NCBI RefSeq assembly: GCF_900187025.1 | Contig: NZ_LT906478.1 | Location: forward strand, 124,001-188,000 | From: Listeria ivanovii subsp. ivanovii | GTDB taxonomy: Bacteria; Bacillota; Bacilli; Lactobacillales; Listeriaceae | Length of the DNA stretch: 64,000 bases | Direction: 5' to 3' | Part shown: in pieces, positions 25,546 through 36,838 of the stretch | Numbering within the stretch: position 1 is the first letter of the stretch | How the letters are laid out: every line of letters starts with the position of its first letter | Notes under the pieces: generated by a model | The model's input: the letters and a program-made list of their open reading frames with translations, nothing else | What the model was told of the DNA's origin: nothing | Database searches by the model: none | Position numbers and translations under genes: made by a program

Positions 25546-26538
25546 GTGGGATTACAGGATGAACTTACAGTGATGCAACCAGTGGTCATGAAGATTTTTT
25601 CAAAAAGTGTCCGCGAAAATCGGTTATCGCACGGTTATTTATTAGAAGGAGCAAGTGGCACAGGAAAAAAACGTACGTCACTTTGGTTAGCTCAAAGTCT
25701 TTTTTGTTTAGAGCCTACTAAAACAGAACTTGCGTGCGGCGAGTGTGCGAATTGTACCAGAATAGCCAGTCATAATCATCCGGATGTTCATTTGCTAGAG
25801 CCAGATGGTGCTAGTATCAAAATCGATCAAGTCCGTGCGTTAAAGCAAGAACTAAGTAAACGCGGGATGGAATCAGATCGAAAAGTCGTTATCATTTACG
25901 ATGCAGAAAAAATGACTGTTCAATCAGCCAATAGTCTGCTGAAATTCATAGAAGAACCAGAGGGCGGGTTGTTATTACTGTTTTTAACAACAAACCCGGG
26001 ACAAATCTTGCCAACTATTCAATCAAGGTTACAACCAGTGACATTTAAATCGCTAACATTTGATAACCTTGTAGCTTCTTTAACTCGCGTTGGTATTTCT
26101 GAACAAAAAGCGCGGATTTATGCTAGTATTACAGGGAGTACAGAGCAAGCAAAGAATTTTGAAGAAGATGAGTGGTTTGGAGAAGCAAGAACTACCGTAA
26201 TCAAGTTATATGAAGGATTGCATCATCAAGGAACTAGTCCGTTAATTATCATTCAAGAATCATGGATGCCGCTTTTTAAAGAGAAAGATAAGATGGCACT
26301 TGGTCTTGAGTTGTTATTACTGCTATACCGAGACAGACTGCACCTTACGCTTGATGGAAACTACGAGCCAATTTGCACAGCGCAAAAAGAAATGCTCGCG
26401 CAAGACGCTTTACGCAAATCGTTGTCTGAAACCACAGGGGAAATCGAGAAGATTCTCACTGCGAAATCAAAGCTAGATTCCAATATGAATGTGCAACTTC
26501 TAATGGAACAACTAGTTCTTGAAATTCAAGGGAGGTAA
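25546..26538 (+). CDS. holB: DNA polymerase III delta-prime subunit
   Basis: A 330-residue clamp-loader AAA+ subunit. GTG 25546 is chosen because the RBS AAAGGAAG lies 6 bases before it; the longer frame from 25501 would cover the promoter. The degenerate P-loop EGASGTGKKRTS, a zinc-binding set of cysteines (LACGECANCTRI about 80-91), HPDVHLLEPDG and the sensor region NSLLKFIEEP are all typical. It is first gene of the conserved cluster holB-ricT-yabA-trmN6-yazA-rsmI. Confidence 0.92.
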   Translation: MGLQDELTVMQPVVMKIFSKSVRENRLSHGYLLEGASGTGKKRTSLWLAQSLFCLEPTKTELACGECANCTRIASHNHPDVHLLEPDGASIKIDQVRALKQELSKRGMESDRKVVIIYDAEKMTVQSANSLLKFIEEPEGGLLLLFLTTNPGQILPTIQSRLQPVTFKSLTFDNLVASLTRVGISEQKARIYASITGSTEQAKNFEEDEWFGEARTTVIKLYEGLHHQGTSPLIIIQESWMPLFKEKDKMALGLELLLLLYRDRLHLTLDGNYEPICTAQKEMLAQDALRKSLSETTGEIEKILTAKSKLDSNMNVQLLMEQLVLEIQGR

Positions 26539-26543
26539 TCGCT

Positions 26544-27377
26544 ATGCTTAAAATTGTAGGCGTCCGTTTTAAAGACGTTGGTAAAATATATTATTTTTCA
26601 CCTGGAGAACTGGAAATCACAGAAAATCAAGGTGTTATTGTGGAAAATGCACAAGGAATTGAATTTGGGAGAACCGTCATCGAGCCACGTTATGTGGACG
26701 AAGAAGACGTTGTATTACCTTTAAAGAAAGTGCTTCGAGTAGCGACAGAGGCAGATTATAAGTGTGTTGCTGAAAATGGCGATTCTTGTCAGAAAGCCTT
26801 TTTATTATGCGACGAAAAAATCCGCGAGCGCGAACTAGAAATGAGCTTGGTGGATGTTGATTACACTTTTGACCGTAATAAAATTATTTTTTATTTTACT
26901 GCAGAAGGTCGTGTCGATTTCCGGGAGCTTGTTAAAGATTTAGCTTCTGTTTTTCGGACACGTATTGAGCTTCGCCAAATTGGAGTTCGTGATGAAGCGA
27001 AATTACTTGGTGGGATTGGTCCATGTGGGCGGATGCTTTGTTGTTCGACGTTTCTTGGTGATTTCGAACCAGTATCCATCAAAATGGCGAAAGACCAAAA
27101 CTTGTCCCTTAATCCAACGAAAATTTCTGGATTATGTGGACGTTTAATGTGCTGCTTGAAGTACGAAAACGATGAATATGAGCAAGCAAAACGTGAAATG
27201 CCAGATGTTGGTGTGAAAGTTAAAACTCCAGAAGGCGCAGAAGCACGTGTTTCGGGAATCAACTTGCTTTCTAGAATCTTACAAGTAAGTTTGCCCGAAG
27301 AAGAGACGGTTATAGAATACGAATTGGATGAATTACGTCCATTTAACGATTTTCTAAAACAACCGGCAAAGTCTTGA
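26544..27377 (+). CDS. ricT: PSP1-domain protein RicT (YaaT), Y-complex subunit
   Basis: A 277-residue PSP1 protein. The cysteine-rich core [11 protein letters not shown] ... [13 protein letters not shown] (about residues 155-210) matches RicT, which together with RicA/RicF forms an Fe-S-containing complex that stimulates RNase Y processing of mRNAs. GGAGG precedes ATG, 5 bases after holB. Role is assigned from the B. subtilis orthologue; sequence match is clear. Confidence 0.92.
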   Translation: MLKIVGVRFKDVGKIYYFSPGELEITENQGVIVENAQGIEFGRTVIEPRYVDEEDVVLPLKKVLRVATEADYKCVAENGDSCQKAFLLCDEKIRERELEMSLVDVDYTFDRNKIIFYFTAEGRVDFRELVKDLASVFRTRIELRQIGVRDEAKLLGGIGPCGRMLCCSTFLGDFEPVSIKMAKDQNLSLNPTKISGLCGRLMCCLKYENDEYEQAKREMPDVGVKVKTPEGAEARVSGINLLSRILQVSLPEEETVIEYELDELRPFNDFLKQPAKS

Positions 27378-27387
27378 GGTGAAAAAA

Positions 27388-27771
27388 TTGGATAAAAAAG
27401 CTATTTTTGACTCAGTCAGTAATATGGAGGAGCAAATTGGCGAATTGTATCAGCAACTTGGAGATCTAAAGACAAACTTAGGTGAGATGTTGGAGGAAAA
27501 TAACCGGTTAAATCTTGAGAATGAGCATTTGCGACGTAGGCTTTCTTTGACAGATGAAGTATCTTCTGAAAAAGAAGAAGAGGCGGTTCATGGAGTAATG
27601 GCGCCAAATCGTAAAGAAGCAATGCAACAAATGATTGAACTCGGGGAAGGTTATGATAATCTTGTCCAACTTTACAGAGAAGGATTTCATGTCTGCAATG
27701 TGCATTTCGGCAGTCCGCGCGGCAATGATGAAGATTGTTTGTTTTGCCTATCCTTACTTAATAAAAAATAA
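27388..27771 (+). CDS. yabA: DNA replication initiation control protein YabA
   Basis: 127 residues from TTG 27388, with GAGGTG six bases before; GTG 27379 is possible but overlaps the RBS. The N-terminal coiled coil (about 3-55, rich in Leu/Glu) forms the tetramer stem, and a C-terminal zinc site is visible in HVCNVHFG and DEDCLFC. YabA binds DnaA and the clamp DnaN to limit re-initiation of replication in Firmicutes. Confidence 0.92.
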   Translation: MDKKAIFDSVSNMEEQIGELYQQLGDLKTNLGEMLEENNRLNLENEHLRRRLSLTDEVSSEKEEEAVHGVMAPNRKEAMQQMIELGEGYDNLVQLYREGFHVCNVHFGSPRGNDEDCLFCLSLLNKK

Positions 27772-27807
27772 TAAGACGAGCCTTTCTCGATTTTGGAGGA
27801 GGGTTTT

Positions 27808-28581
27808 TTGCTAGAGAAGGTGGATTATTTGGAAAATCTTAAATTAATAGGTGATGAAAGGCTAGACTATTTGCTAGCTGAAAATTTGCGGATTATTCAA
27901 AGTCCGTCTGTCTTTTCTTTTTCAATTGATGCGGTACTTTTAGCAAAATTTAGCTATTTGCCAATTCGTAAAGGGAAAATAATTGATTTGTGTAGCGGGA
28001 ACGGGATTATTCCGTTGTTACTAAGCACCCGGACAGAAGCACAAATTGTGGGAGTCGAAATTCAGCCGCGCCTTGCAGATATGGCGAAACGAAGCGTTAT
28101 CTACAATGAGCTCGAAAGTCAGATTGAGATGATTGAGTATGATTTGAAAAAAATTACTGATATTATCCCGAAAGAACGTGCCGATATTGTGACTTGTAAT
28201 CCGCCGTATTTTGCGGGTCCAGATACAAGTTTGAAAAATGAAAATGAACATTACCGAATTGCTCGTCATGAAGTCATGTGTACGCTTGAAGACACCATTC
28301 GTGTTGCATCAAACCTGTTGAAACAAGGTGGCAAGGCTAATTTTGTTCACCGTCCTGAACGGCTCCTCGACATTCTTGATTTAATGCGAAAATATCGTTT
28401 AGAGCCAAAACGGATTCAAATGGTGCATCCGCGTTTGGACCGAGAAGCAAATACCGTGCTTGTCGAAGGAATCAAAGACGGCAAACCCGGCGTGAAATAC
28501 ATTCCACCAGTTATTGTATACGATGAAGCTGGCGAATATACCCCAGTAATAAAGGAGATTTTATATGGCGAAAGCGAGTGA
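27808..28581 (+). CDS. trmN6: tRNA1(Val) (adenine37-N6)-methyltransferase TrmN6
   Basis: 257 residues from TTG 27808, the first start after the RBS GGAGGAGGG (GTG 27820 is an alternative). SAM-binding motif I is in [16 protein letters not shown] and the catalytic adenine-methyltransferase motif is NPPYF (about residue 130). This identifies a class I N6-adenine methyltransferase of the YabB/TrmN6 family. The stop overlaps the next gene by 17 bases, indicating translational coupling. Confidence 0.9.
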   Translation: MLEKVDYLENLKLIGDERLDYLLAENLRIIQSPSVFSFSIDAVLLAKFSYLPIRKGKIIDLCSGNGIIPLLLSTRTEAQIVGVEIQPRLADMAKRSVIYNELESQIEMIEYDLKKITDIIPKERADIVTCNPPYFAGPDTSLKNENEHYRIARHEVMCTLEDTIRVASNLLKQGGKANFVHRPERLLDILDLMRKYRLEPKRIQMVHPRLDREANTVLVEGIKDGKPGVKYIPPVIVYDEAGEYTPVIKEILYGESE

Positions 28582-28831
28582 ACATTTCTTTTATGTGCTA
28601 AAATGTAGTGATAATTCTTATTATGGTGGTTATACGACAGATGTTGCGCGCCGAGAAGCGGAACATAATGCCGGAATCAGATGTAAATATACCAAAACAC
28701 GCCGCCCAGTAAAAGTGATTCATTTTGAAAAATATGCAACGAGAAGCGAGGCAACAAAAGCAGAATCAGCCTTTAAAAAATTGTCGCGCAAAAATAAAGA
28801 TGCCTATTTAGAACGGGAGGAGAATGAATGA
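28565..28831 (+). CDS. GIY-YIG domain protein (YazA/YhbQ family)
   Basis: An 88-residue single-domain GIY-YIG endonuclease-like protein. [20 protein letters not shown] carries the GIY-YIG equivalent (FYV...YGG), followed by the conserved Arg and His (REAEHNAG) and C-terminal Glu. AAAGGAG lies before ATG 28565 inside trmN6. Substrates of the UPF0213 group remain poorly known. It overlaps rsmI by four bases (ATGA). Confidence 0.9.
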   Translation: MAKASEHFFYVLKCSDNSYYGGYTTDVARREAEHNAGIRCKYTKTRRPVKVIHFEKYATRSEATKAESAFKKLSRKNKDAYLEREENE

Positions 28832-29709
28832 TTAAAAGTCAAAAAAGTTTTGGCGGGGTTCAGGCAGGAGCGCTCTATTTAGTGCCAACGCCAATTGGAA
28901 ACTTAGAGGATATGACTTTTCGTGCAATTAACATATTAAAAGAAGCAGATATTATCGCTGCGGAAGATACAAGAAATACCATGAAACTCTTAAATCATTT
29001 TGAAATTACGACCCGAATGACGAGTTATCATCAGTTCACGAAAGAAAATAAAGAGGAAAATATTATTGAGCGGATGCTGAGCGGAGAAGTTGTTGCTCTT
29101 GTAAGTGACGCGGGAATGCCTTCGATTTCTGATCCGGGCTATGAACTCGTTCAAAGTGCGCTAAATGCAGATATTCCAGTGATTCCACTCCCGGGAGCAA
29201 ATGCCGCACTGACAGCATTAATCGCTTCAGGACTCGCTCCACAACCATTTTATTTTTACGGCTTTTTACCACGCCAAAACAAAGAACGAACACAAGCAAT
29301 CGAAAAACTCGCAGCTCGCGAAGAAACATGGATTTTATATGAATCGCCACACCGTTTGAAAGAAACGCTAAAAGCAATTAGCAAAATCACCGGAAATGAC
29401 CGTAAAATCGTTTTATGTCGTGAACTAACGAAACGATTTGAAGAGTTTTTGCGCGGTACGGTAGAAGAAGCGCTTAACTGGGCGACAGACGAAGAAGTAC
29501 GCGGCGAATTTTGCATTATAATAGAAGGAAACGATAATCCGCCACTTGCAGATGAAACACTTTGGTGGCAAGAGTTAGATATTAAAACCCATGTCAGCAC
29601 AGTAATGGAACAAGAAAATATTAGCTCCAAAGACGCGATTAAAACAGTCATGAAAGCGCGAAACTTACCAAAGCGTGAAGTTTATGCGGCTTACCATGAA
29701 ATAAAATAA
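28828..29709 (+). CDS. rsmI: 16S rRNA (cytidine1402-2'-O)-methyltransferase
   Basis: A 293-residue SAM-dependent methyltransferase of the tetrapyrrole-methylase fold. The family signature LYLVPTPIGNLEDMTFRA at the N-terminus, the AAEDTRNT motif, SDAGMPSISDPG and PLPGANAALTAL are all present. GGGAGGAG precedes ATG. RsmI with RsmH modifies C1402 in the ribosomal P site. It is last gene of the cluster and is followed by a hairpin (29712-29759). Confidence 0.94.
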   Translation: MIKSQKSFGGVQAGALYLVPTPIGNLEDMTFRAINILKEADIIAAEDTRNTMKLLNHFEITTRMTSYHQFTKENKEENIIERMLSGEVVALVSDAGMPSISDPGYELVQSALNADIPVIPLPGANAALTALIASGLAPQPFYFYGFLPRQNKERTQAIEKLAAREETWILYESPHRLKETLKAISKITGNDRKIVLCRELTKRFEEFLRGTVEEALNWATDEEVRGEFCIIIEGNDNPPLADETLWWQELDIKTHVSTVMEQENISSKDAIKTVMKARNLPKREVYAAYHEIK

Positions 29710-29711
29710 AA

Positions 29712-29759
29712 CCATGCGCGAAGTCCATCAAAACAGGACAATCGCGTATGATTTTTTTA
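29712..29759. terminator. Terminator between rsmI and abrB
   Basis: CCATGCGCGA...TCGCGTATG forms a stem around an inner GTCC/GGAC pairing, followed by TTTTTTT on the plus strand. It lies between two convergent genes. Confidence 0.75.
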
Positions 29760-30041
29760 TAACGAATCCCCAAACCGCCGCTTAATCTCCTCCATCAACT
29801 CCGCAGCGCCTTCTTTACTAAGCGTCAATTTGCCATCCGCGAATTTTTTATTATCCACAGAAAACTCTCCAGTAACATCACACACCAAACCAGCAGAATA
29901 TTTCTTTAAAATAATTGCTTCATCATCAATAAATATTTCAAGTGGGTCTTTTACATTTAAATTCATGGTGCGTCTGATTTCAATCGGAATTACAACGCGG
30001 CCAAGTTCATCAATTTTTCTTACCATTCCAGTTGATTTCAT
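29757..30041 (-). CDS. abrB: AbrB-family transition-state regulator
   Basis: 94 residues from ATG 30041, which has GGAAGGTG before it; the longer frame from 30071 lacks this. The N-terminal swapped-hairpin DNA-binding domain reads MKSTGMVRKIDELGRVVIPI then EIRRTMN, near identical to AbrB of Bacilli. The C-terminal multimerisation domain is shorter and divergent (to RRFGDSL). AbrB proteins repress post-exponential genes in Bacillus; the Listeria regulon is less well known. Convergent with rsmI. Confidence 0.9.
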   Translation of the reverse strand: MKSTGMVRKIDELGRVVIPIEIRRTMNLNVKDPLEIFIDDEAIILKKYSAGLVCDVTGEFSVDNKKFADGKLTLSKEGAAELMEEIKRRFGDSL

Positions 30042-30115
30042 TTTTTCACCTTCCCCGTAATTTTCATTCATTTTAACAGATTATCATTAGAATAGGAATG
30101 ATTTTGAGGTAGAAC

Positions 30116-30121
30116 GGGTAT
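30116..30121 (+). promoter_or_regulatory. Candidate SigB -10 (GGGTAT) before glcU-like gene
   Basis: GGGTAT lies 36 bases before the start at 30158. A good GTTT -35 at 13-15 bases upstream is not seen, so this rests mainly on the -10 and on my recollection that lmo0169 is SigB-dependent. Confidence 0.35.
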
Positions 30122-30157
30122 AGACCACAAGTAGAGAAAAATTAGGGGGAAAAACAT

Positions 30158-31015
30158 ATGAATATAGTTATTGCATTAATTCCAGCAGTTATGTGGGGGA
30201 TTATGCCGCTAGTTGTTTCAAAAATTGGCGGAAAACCACGGCAGCAAATTATCGGAACAACCTTTGGCGCATTGCTTTTCGCAATCGGCGTTTTTATTTT
30301 TACAAATCCAGAATACACAACGACGATTTTAATTGCTAGTTTTGTTTCAGGGGCATTTTGGAGTTTAGGTCAAATGAATCAATTCCGTGCCTTTACCCAG
30401 GTTGGTGTATCTAAAACGATGCCACTTTCGACTGGGATGCAACTAGTCGGAACATCACTTTTTGGTGTCTTTGCTTTTCATGAGTGGGGAACAACATCGA
30501 AATTAGTTATTGGATTTTCAGCATTAGCACTTATTATTTTTGGGATATTTTTAACAAGTTATCAACAACATAAAGACGAAAACTCTGGTCAAAATATGAA
30601 AAAAGGACTTATTACTTTAGTTATTTCATCGGTTGGATATGTCGGGTATGTTGTTATAACACAGTGGTTTAATATTAGTGGTTGGGATGCAATTTTACCG
30701 CAAGCTGTAGGGATGGTTGTTGCAGGATTATTATTTTCCATTAAATCATCTGAAAAACGTTTTACAAAGCAAACTTGGTTAAATATGATCCCCGGTGTTA
30801 TGTGGGCTACCGGTAACTTAGCGCTTCTATTCTCTAATAAATTAGTCGGAATCGCAACTGGATTTTCGCTTTCTCAAATGGGGGTGGTCATTTCGACCAT
30901 TGGGGGCATTCTTTTCCTAGGTGAGAAAAAGACGAAGAAAGAGTTGGTTCTTGTTATCATCGGGGTCATTCTAGTGATTGTTGGTGGAACAATGATAGGA
31001 ATAGCAAAAAGTTAA
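30158..31015 (+). CDS. GlcU-type glucose/ribose uptake permease (GRP family)
   Basis: A 285-residue membrane protein with ten predicted helices in two five-helix halves, of the DMT-superfamily GRP transporters. Landmarks: [17 protein letters not shown] at the N-terminus, [16 protein letters not shown] in the first half, and [20 protein letters not shown] in the second. It would import glucose by proton symport independently of the PTS. AGGGGGAAAAAC precedes ATG. A close paralogue lies at 32512 with the same motifs. Probable lmo0169 orthologue. Confidence 0.88.
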   Translation: MNIVIALIPAVMWGIMPLVVSKIGGKPRQQIIGTTFGALLFAIGVFIFTNPEYTTTILIASFVSGAFWSLGQMNQFRAFTQVGVSKTMPLSTGMQLVGTSLFGVFAFHEWGTTSKLVIGFSALALIIFGIFLTSYQQHKDENSGQNMKKGLITLVISSVGYVGYVVITQWFNISGWDAILPQAVGMVVAGLLFSIKSSEKRFTKQTWLNMIPGVMWATGNLALLFSNKLVGIATGFSLSQMGVVISTIGGILFLGEKKTKKELVLVIIGVILVIVGGTMIGIAKS

Positions 31016-31083
31016 TCCTTAGTATTCAGCATACTATTTGTTATAATCAAGTTATATTAAATTTAAAGGTGGTATTGTAAATA

Positions 31084-32343
31084 ATGGATGTAAACCTACA
31101 AGTAAATGCAGAAACTGTCAAAGAATCTTATGTTTATTTATTGTCACGTTATCTCGTTTTACGGCAAGAAAATTTTGATATTAAGCAAGATAAAATACCT
31201 TATAATGTGTTGAAACATAATACAATCGCACCAGCCGACGCCAATTTTGTTAATCCTAATTTCGATGTTGTTTACTCTGAAACATGGCTTGCTGTTGACG
31301 ATAATCATGCAGTTATACTAGAAGTTCCAGAAATCAAAGAACGTTATTACACGGTACAGCTTTTAGATGGTTGGGGCGAAGTAGTGACGAATATAAATGA
31401 ACGGAATTATCCAGAGCATCCATTTGGCAAATTTGCCTTTATCAAAAAAGGTACCAATCCAGTTGTCCCTGATGACGCCATAAAAATTGAATTGCCTGCT
31501 GAAAAAGTGAAACTACTTCTTCGGGTAGAGCAAAAGGGGGATCCGGAAGGCGCTGTAAAACTACAAAAACAATTCAAGTTAGATGCGCCAACGGGCATTG
31601 AAATTCAAGAGCCACTTGAAATACCACCTTTTACCAATGCAGCTTTCCTAATGGAAGAAATTTACGATAATTTAGAAACAGTTTTAGCAAGCTACCCAGA
31701 TAAAATGCCGAAAGCACCAGAGTTTCAAGCAAAAGCAAGAAAGGTAGCAGAATATATCGCACTTGGAGATGAACAAAGAGCGGAAGTGAAAAATTTAATT
31801 ATTAAAGAAGCAATTCCTTACTTCCTAGCTGGAGCGAAGGGATTTGGAACACAAAAAGGTGGTTGGTCTGTTACATATGTTGCTGGAGCGTTTGAAAATG
31901 ATATTTTAGCACGTAGTATCATTGATTTTGGCGGATTATGGGCAAATACCATTGACGAAGCACTATATTTCATTGGTCAAACAGATTCAAATAAAGAAAT
32001 GCTAAGTGGAGATAATACCTATAAAATCCATTTTACAAAAGAAGCGTTACCTGAGAAATTAGTAAATAGCTTTTGGTCGATTACGATGTATAGTGTTCCA
32101 GACTATCACGTTATTCCCAATAAGTTAAATAAATTCAGTATAAATAATTATTCTGATACGAAATTAAATGACGATGGAAGTCTAACACTATATCTAGCAC
32201 CTGAACAACCTGCTGGAGTTAAAGAAGGAAACTGGCTGCCAAGCGAAAAAGGAAAAGATTTCTCGCTGAACTTCAGATTATATGTAGCAAAACAAGAGGT
32301 ACTTGAGGGCAAGGTGTTTTTACCTCCGCTTGAACGTATTTAA
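31084..32343 (+). CDS. DUF1254/DUF1214 protein
   Basis: A 419-residue protein resembling lmo0170. The N-terminal DUF1254 domain (about 1-130, with NHAVILEVPEIKERYYTVQLLDGWG) and C-terminal DUF1214 domain (FTKEALPEKLVNSFWSITMY and LSLNFRLYVAKQE-like end) are recognised from memory. No signal peptide is visible, unlike many family members. Function unknown. AAGGTGGT lies 14 bases before ATG. It sits between two GlcU paralogues, so a link to sugar uptake is possible but unproven. Confidence 0.8.
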   Translation: MDVNLQVNAETVKESYVYLLSRYLVLRQENFDIKQDKIPYNVLKHNTIAPADANFVNPNFDVVYSETWLAVDDNHAVILEVPEIKERYYTVQLLDGWGEVVTNINERNYPEHPFGKFAFIKKGTNPVVPDDAIKIELPAEKVKLLLRVEQKGDPEGAVKLQKQFKLDAPTGIEIQEPLEIPPFTNAAFLMEEIYDNLETVLASYPDKMPKAPEFQAKARKVAEYIALGDEQRAEVKNLIIKEAIPYFLAGAKGFGTQKGGWSVTYVAGAFENDILARSIIDFGGLWANTIDEALYFIGQTDSNKEMLSGDNTYKIHFTKEALPEKLVNSFWSITMYSVPDYHVIPNKLNKFSINNYSDTKLNDDGSLTLYLAPEQPAGVKEGNWLPSEKGKDFSLNFRLYVAKQEVLEGKVFLPPLERI

Positions 32344-32355
32344 ATAGTTAAAGTT

Positions 32356-32406
32356 ATAAGCCGAGTATGGTAGCTACCTGTTTGTAAGGTTTCTCATACT
32401 TGGCTT
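32356..32406 (+). terminator. Terminator after DUF1254 gene
   Basis: AAGCCGAGTATG pairs with CATACTTGGCTT across an inner loop, followed by TTTATTTA. Confidence 0.75.
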
Positions 32407-32511
32407 TTTATTTACAATAATCCCCTAGAATCCTCTATCTTCTTCCCGTTATTTCCGCTATAATAAAGTAATTGAAATCCATAACAAATGGTCAACAAGG
32501 GGGATAACGAT

Positions 32512-33372
32512 TTGAATATCATGATTGCGCTGATTCCTGCGTTACTTTGGGGAACAGTACCGCTGATTATTACCAAATTTGGCGGTTCAACAAGGCAACA
32601 AACAGTAGGAATGACACTTGGGGCGTTAATTTTTGCAGTAATCGTTTTTTTCTTTACGGACCCGGTTTATACACTCAAAACAGTCGGCATTAGTTTTTTG
32701 ACAGGGTGTTTATGGAGCGTTGGACAGATGTTTCAATTACGTGCTTTTAAAATAATTGGTGTATCTAAAGCGATGCCGATTTCGACAGGGATGCAGTTAG
32801 TTGGAACGACGCTTTGTGGTGTTATTTTATTTCATGAATGGGATACGACATTACGTATTATACTTGGTTTTATTGCTTTGACTTTAATTATCGGCGGTAT
32901 ATTTCTTACTTCTTATGCGGAAAAAGAAGAGGATGGCTCTAGTGCTTTAAAACAAGGCTTGATTACGCTAGTGATTTCATCTGCTGGTTACGTCGGGCTA
33001 GTTGTATTAATTCAAGGCTTTAAGATTGATGGGATTAACGCGATATTACCACAAGCGATTGGGATGGTTTTAAGCGCGCTAATTATGACGAGCAGTGGTG
33101 GGACAGAAAAACGTATCAACAAACGAACGCTGCTGTTAGTTATCCCGGGAATGATTTGGGCGGCAGGTAATGTTGCGATGGTACATGCTAATCAACTTGT
33201 CGGCGTGGCAACGGGCTTTTCGCTTTCACAATTAGGCGTGGTGATTTCAACGATTGGTGGCATTGTACTACTAAAAGAAAAGAAAACAAGAAAAGAAATG
33301 ATATATGTCATTGTAGGCGTTATTTTGGTTGTTCTTGGCGGAATCTTAATCGGTGTAGCAAAAGGAGCTTAA
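32512..33372 (+). CDS. GlcU-type glucose/ribose uptake permease, second paralogue
   Basis: 286 residues from TTG 32512, preceded by AAGGGGGAT; the in-frame ATG at 32488 lies before the RBS and is rejected. Starting at TTG gives the same N-terminus ([18 protein letters not shown]) as the first paralogue at 30158. Ten helices, with [16 protein letters not shown] and [20 protein letters not shown]. Probable lmo0176 orthologue. In EGD-e several genes (including an internalin-like gene, an IS remnant and an LPXTG gene, lmo0171-0175, as I recall) separate this from the DUF1254 gene; here they are adjacent. Confidence 0.87.
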   Translation: MNIMIALIPALLWGTVPLIITKFGGSTRQQTVGMTLGALIFAVIVFFFTDPVYTLKTVGISFLTGCLWSVGQMFQLRAFKIIGVSKAMPISTGMQLVGTTLCGVILFHEWDTTLRIILGFIALTLIIGGIFLTSYAEKEEDGSSALKQGLITLVISSAGYVGLVVLIQGFKIDGINAILPQAIGMVLSALIMTSSGGTEKRINKRTLLLVIPGMIWAAGNVAMVHANQLVGVATGFSLSQLGVVISTIGGIVLLKEKKTRKEMIYVIVGVILVVLGGILIGVAKGA

Positions 33373-33401
33373 TTAATTATTTCGTTTAGCAAGAAAAATG
33401 A

Positions 33402-35438
<2,037 letters not shown>

Positions 35439-35440
35439 AA

Positions 35441-35470
35441 ATGGCGCCCCTGATTCAGGGGCGTCTTTAT
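35441..35470 (+). terminator. Terminator after metG
   Basis: GCGCCCCTGA-TTCAGGGGCGT is a compact G+C-rich stem followed by CTTTAT. Confidence 0.88.
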
Positions 35471-35493
35471 GTGAGAAAAAATCAAAAAAAAGA

Positions 35494-35559
35494 TTGCATA
35501 TTGCAAGCGATTACAATATAATGTAAATATACTTACTTAATTCATTGAACGAAGTAAGT
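35494..35559 (+). promoter_or_regulatory. Promoter with overlapping cre site and ROK-type dyad operator
   Basis: TTGCAT (35494-35499), 17 bases, TATAAT (35517-35522) form a near-consensus SigA promoter. TTGCAAGCGATTACA (35501-35515) fits the catabolite-responsive element WTGNAANCGNWNNCW at every fixed position, lying in the spacer, so CcpA would repress. Downstream ACTTACTT ... AAGTAAGT (35531-35559) is a perfect 8-base dyad, a likely operator for the ROK repressor encoded next. Confidence 0.8.
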
Positions 35560-35587
35560 GGACATCCAGAAGTAAAGGAGCCGAAAA

Positions 35588-36802
35588 ATGGATATCTTAA
35601 GAAAAGGGAATAAGGATTTAATTAAAGATATAAACCGCTACACTGTCCTTAATTTAATTCGTGAAAAAGGAGAAATTACTCGGACGGAAATTGCCAAAAA
35701 ATGCGATTTTGGGATGTCAACGCTAACGTATATTTTAGATGACCTGCAACAAGAAGGCATCATTTTAGAAGGAGCAGAAACATCCTCTACTGGTGGCAGA
35801 CGTGCCAAACTAGTTAGATTTAATAAAGATTATGGATTTGTTGTTAGTGTGAAAGTAGAAGAGGAACAACTTCTTTTTGCGTTAACAGACTTAAACGCTA
35901 AAATTATCGAAAATAGCTCGATCCCATTTTCAGCTGAGAAAAAACCAGAAGAAGCAATTGATTTAATTGCCGAAAATGTGAAGAAGATGTGCAAAAATAG
36001 AAATATGGAACATTTACTGGGTGTTGGAATTGCGATTTCAGGTCTTGTAAACCGTAAAAAAGGGATTGTTATTCGCTCCACCATGCTAGGTTGGGAAAAT
36101 GTGGCATTAGAATCAATGTTAAACGTCCACTTCCCAAATATTCCAGTATATGTCGATAAAAATATAAACTGCTATACGCTCGCAGAATTATGGTTAGGTG
36201 AAGGCAAACATTCGAATAACTTTGCAACGGTTTCAGTAGGAGCAGGCCTCGGCTTGTCTGTTGTAATAAATCGCCAAATTTATTATGGATCTCAAGGCGG
36301 CGCAGGGGAATTTGGTCACACAACTATTCAGCCAGGTGGATATAAGTGTCACTGTGGACAAAAAGGTTGCTTAGAAATGTATGCATCTGAATTTTACTTC
36401 CGAAACCGCGGAGAAGAACTTAAGGAAGTCTATCCAACATCGGAATTAAACGATTTTCATTTTGATAGTGTAGCCAAAAGTGCAAGAGCAGGCAATGCGT
36501 TGGCAACAGAATTAATGGGGAAAATGGGTGAATATTTAGGATACGGAATCCGTAATATCATCAATACCTTTAATCCGGAAAAAGTTATTATTGTTGGAGA
36601 AGGCTTGCACCATCGGGACCTATTCTTAACAAAGATTGACGAGATTGCGTCACAAAACTTTTTTTCGGGGGCTGGCTTCGAAACGGAAATCACGACAACT
36701 TCTTTAGAGGATCCTGCATGGTTGCAAGGTGCGGCTTTACTAGTCATCCACCAATTGTTTCAAGTGCCAATCTATGAAGAAGAACAAACATTACTACGTT
36801 AA
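35588..36802 (+). CDS. ROK-family transcriptional repressor (XylR/NagC-like)
   Basis: A 404-residue protein. N-terminal winged HTH (ITRTEIAKKCDFGMSTLTYILDDLQQ, about 30-55), then a ROK sugar-kinase-like fold. ROK zinc motif is visible as CHCGQKGCLE, plus GHTTIQPGG. An IHVDN-type residue set for ATP/kinase activity is reduced, as expected in regulators. AAAGGAG precedes ATG. It heads the alpha-glucan cluster and probably autoregulates through the dyad just upstream, responding to the imported oligosaccharide. Probable lmo0178 orthologue. Confidence 0.88.
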   Translation: MDILRKGNKDLIKDINRYTVLNLIREKGEITRTEIAKKCDFGMSTLTYILDDLQQEGIILEGAETSSTGGRRAKLVRFNKDYGFVVSVKVEEEQLLFALTDLNAKIIENSSIPFSAEKKPEEAIDLIAENVKKMCKNRNMEHLLGVGIAISGLVNRKKGIVIRSTMLGWENVALESMLNVHFPNIPVYVDKNINCYTLAELWLGEGKHSNNFATVSVGAGLGLSVVINRQIYYGSQGGAGEFGHTTIQPGGYKCHCGQKGCLEMYASEFYFRNRGEELKEVYPTSELNDFHFDSVAKSARAGNALATELMGKMGEYLGYGIRNIINTFNPEKVIIVGEGLHHRDLFLTKIDEIASQNFFSGAGFETEITTTSLEDPAWLQGAALLVIHQLFQVPIYEEEQTLLR

Positions 36803-36838
36803 AAGTTACATAAATTATTTTCAGGAGGTTATTTTTAC

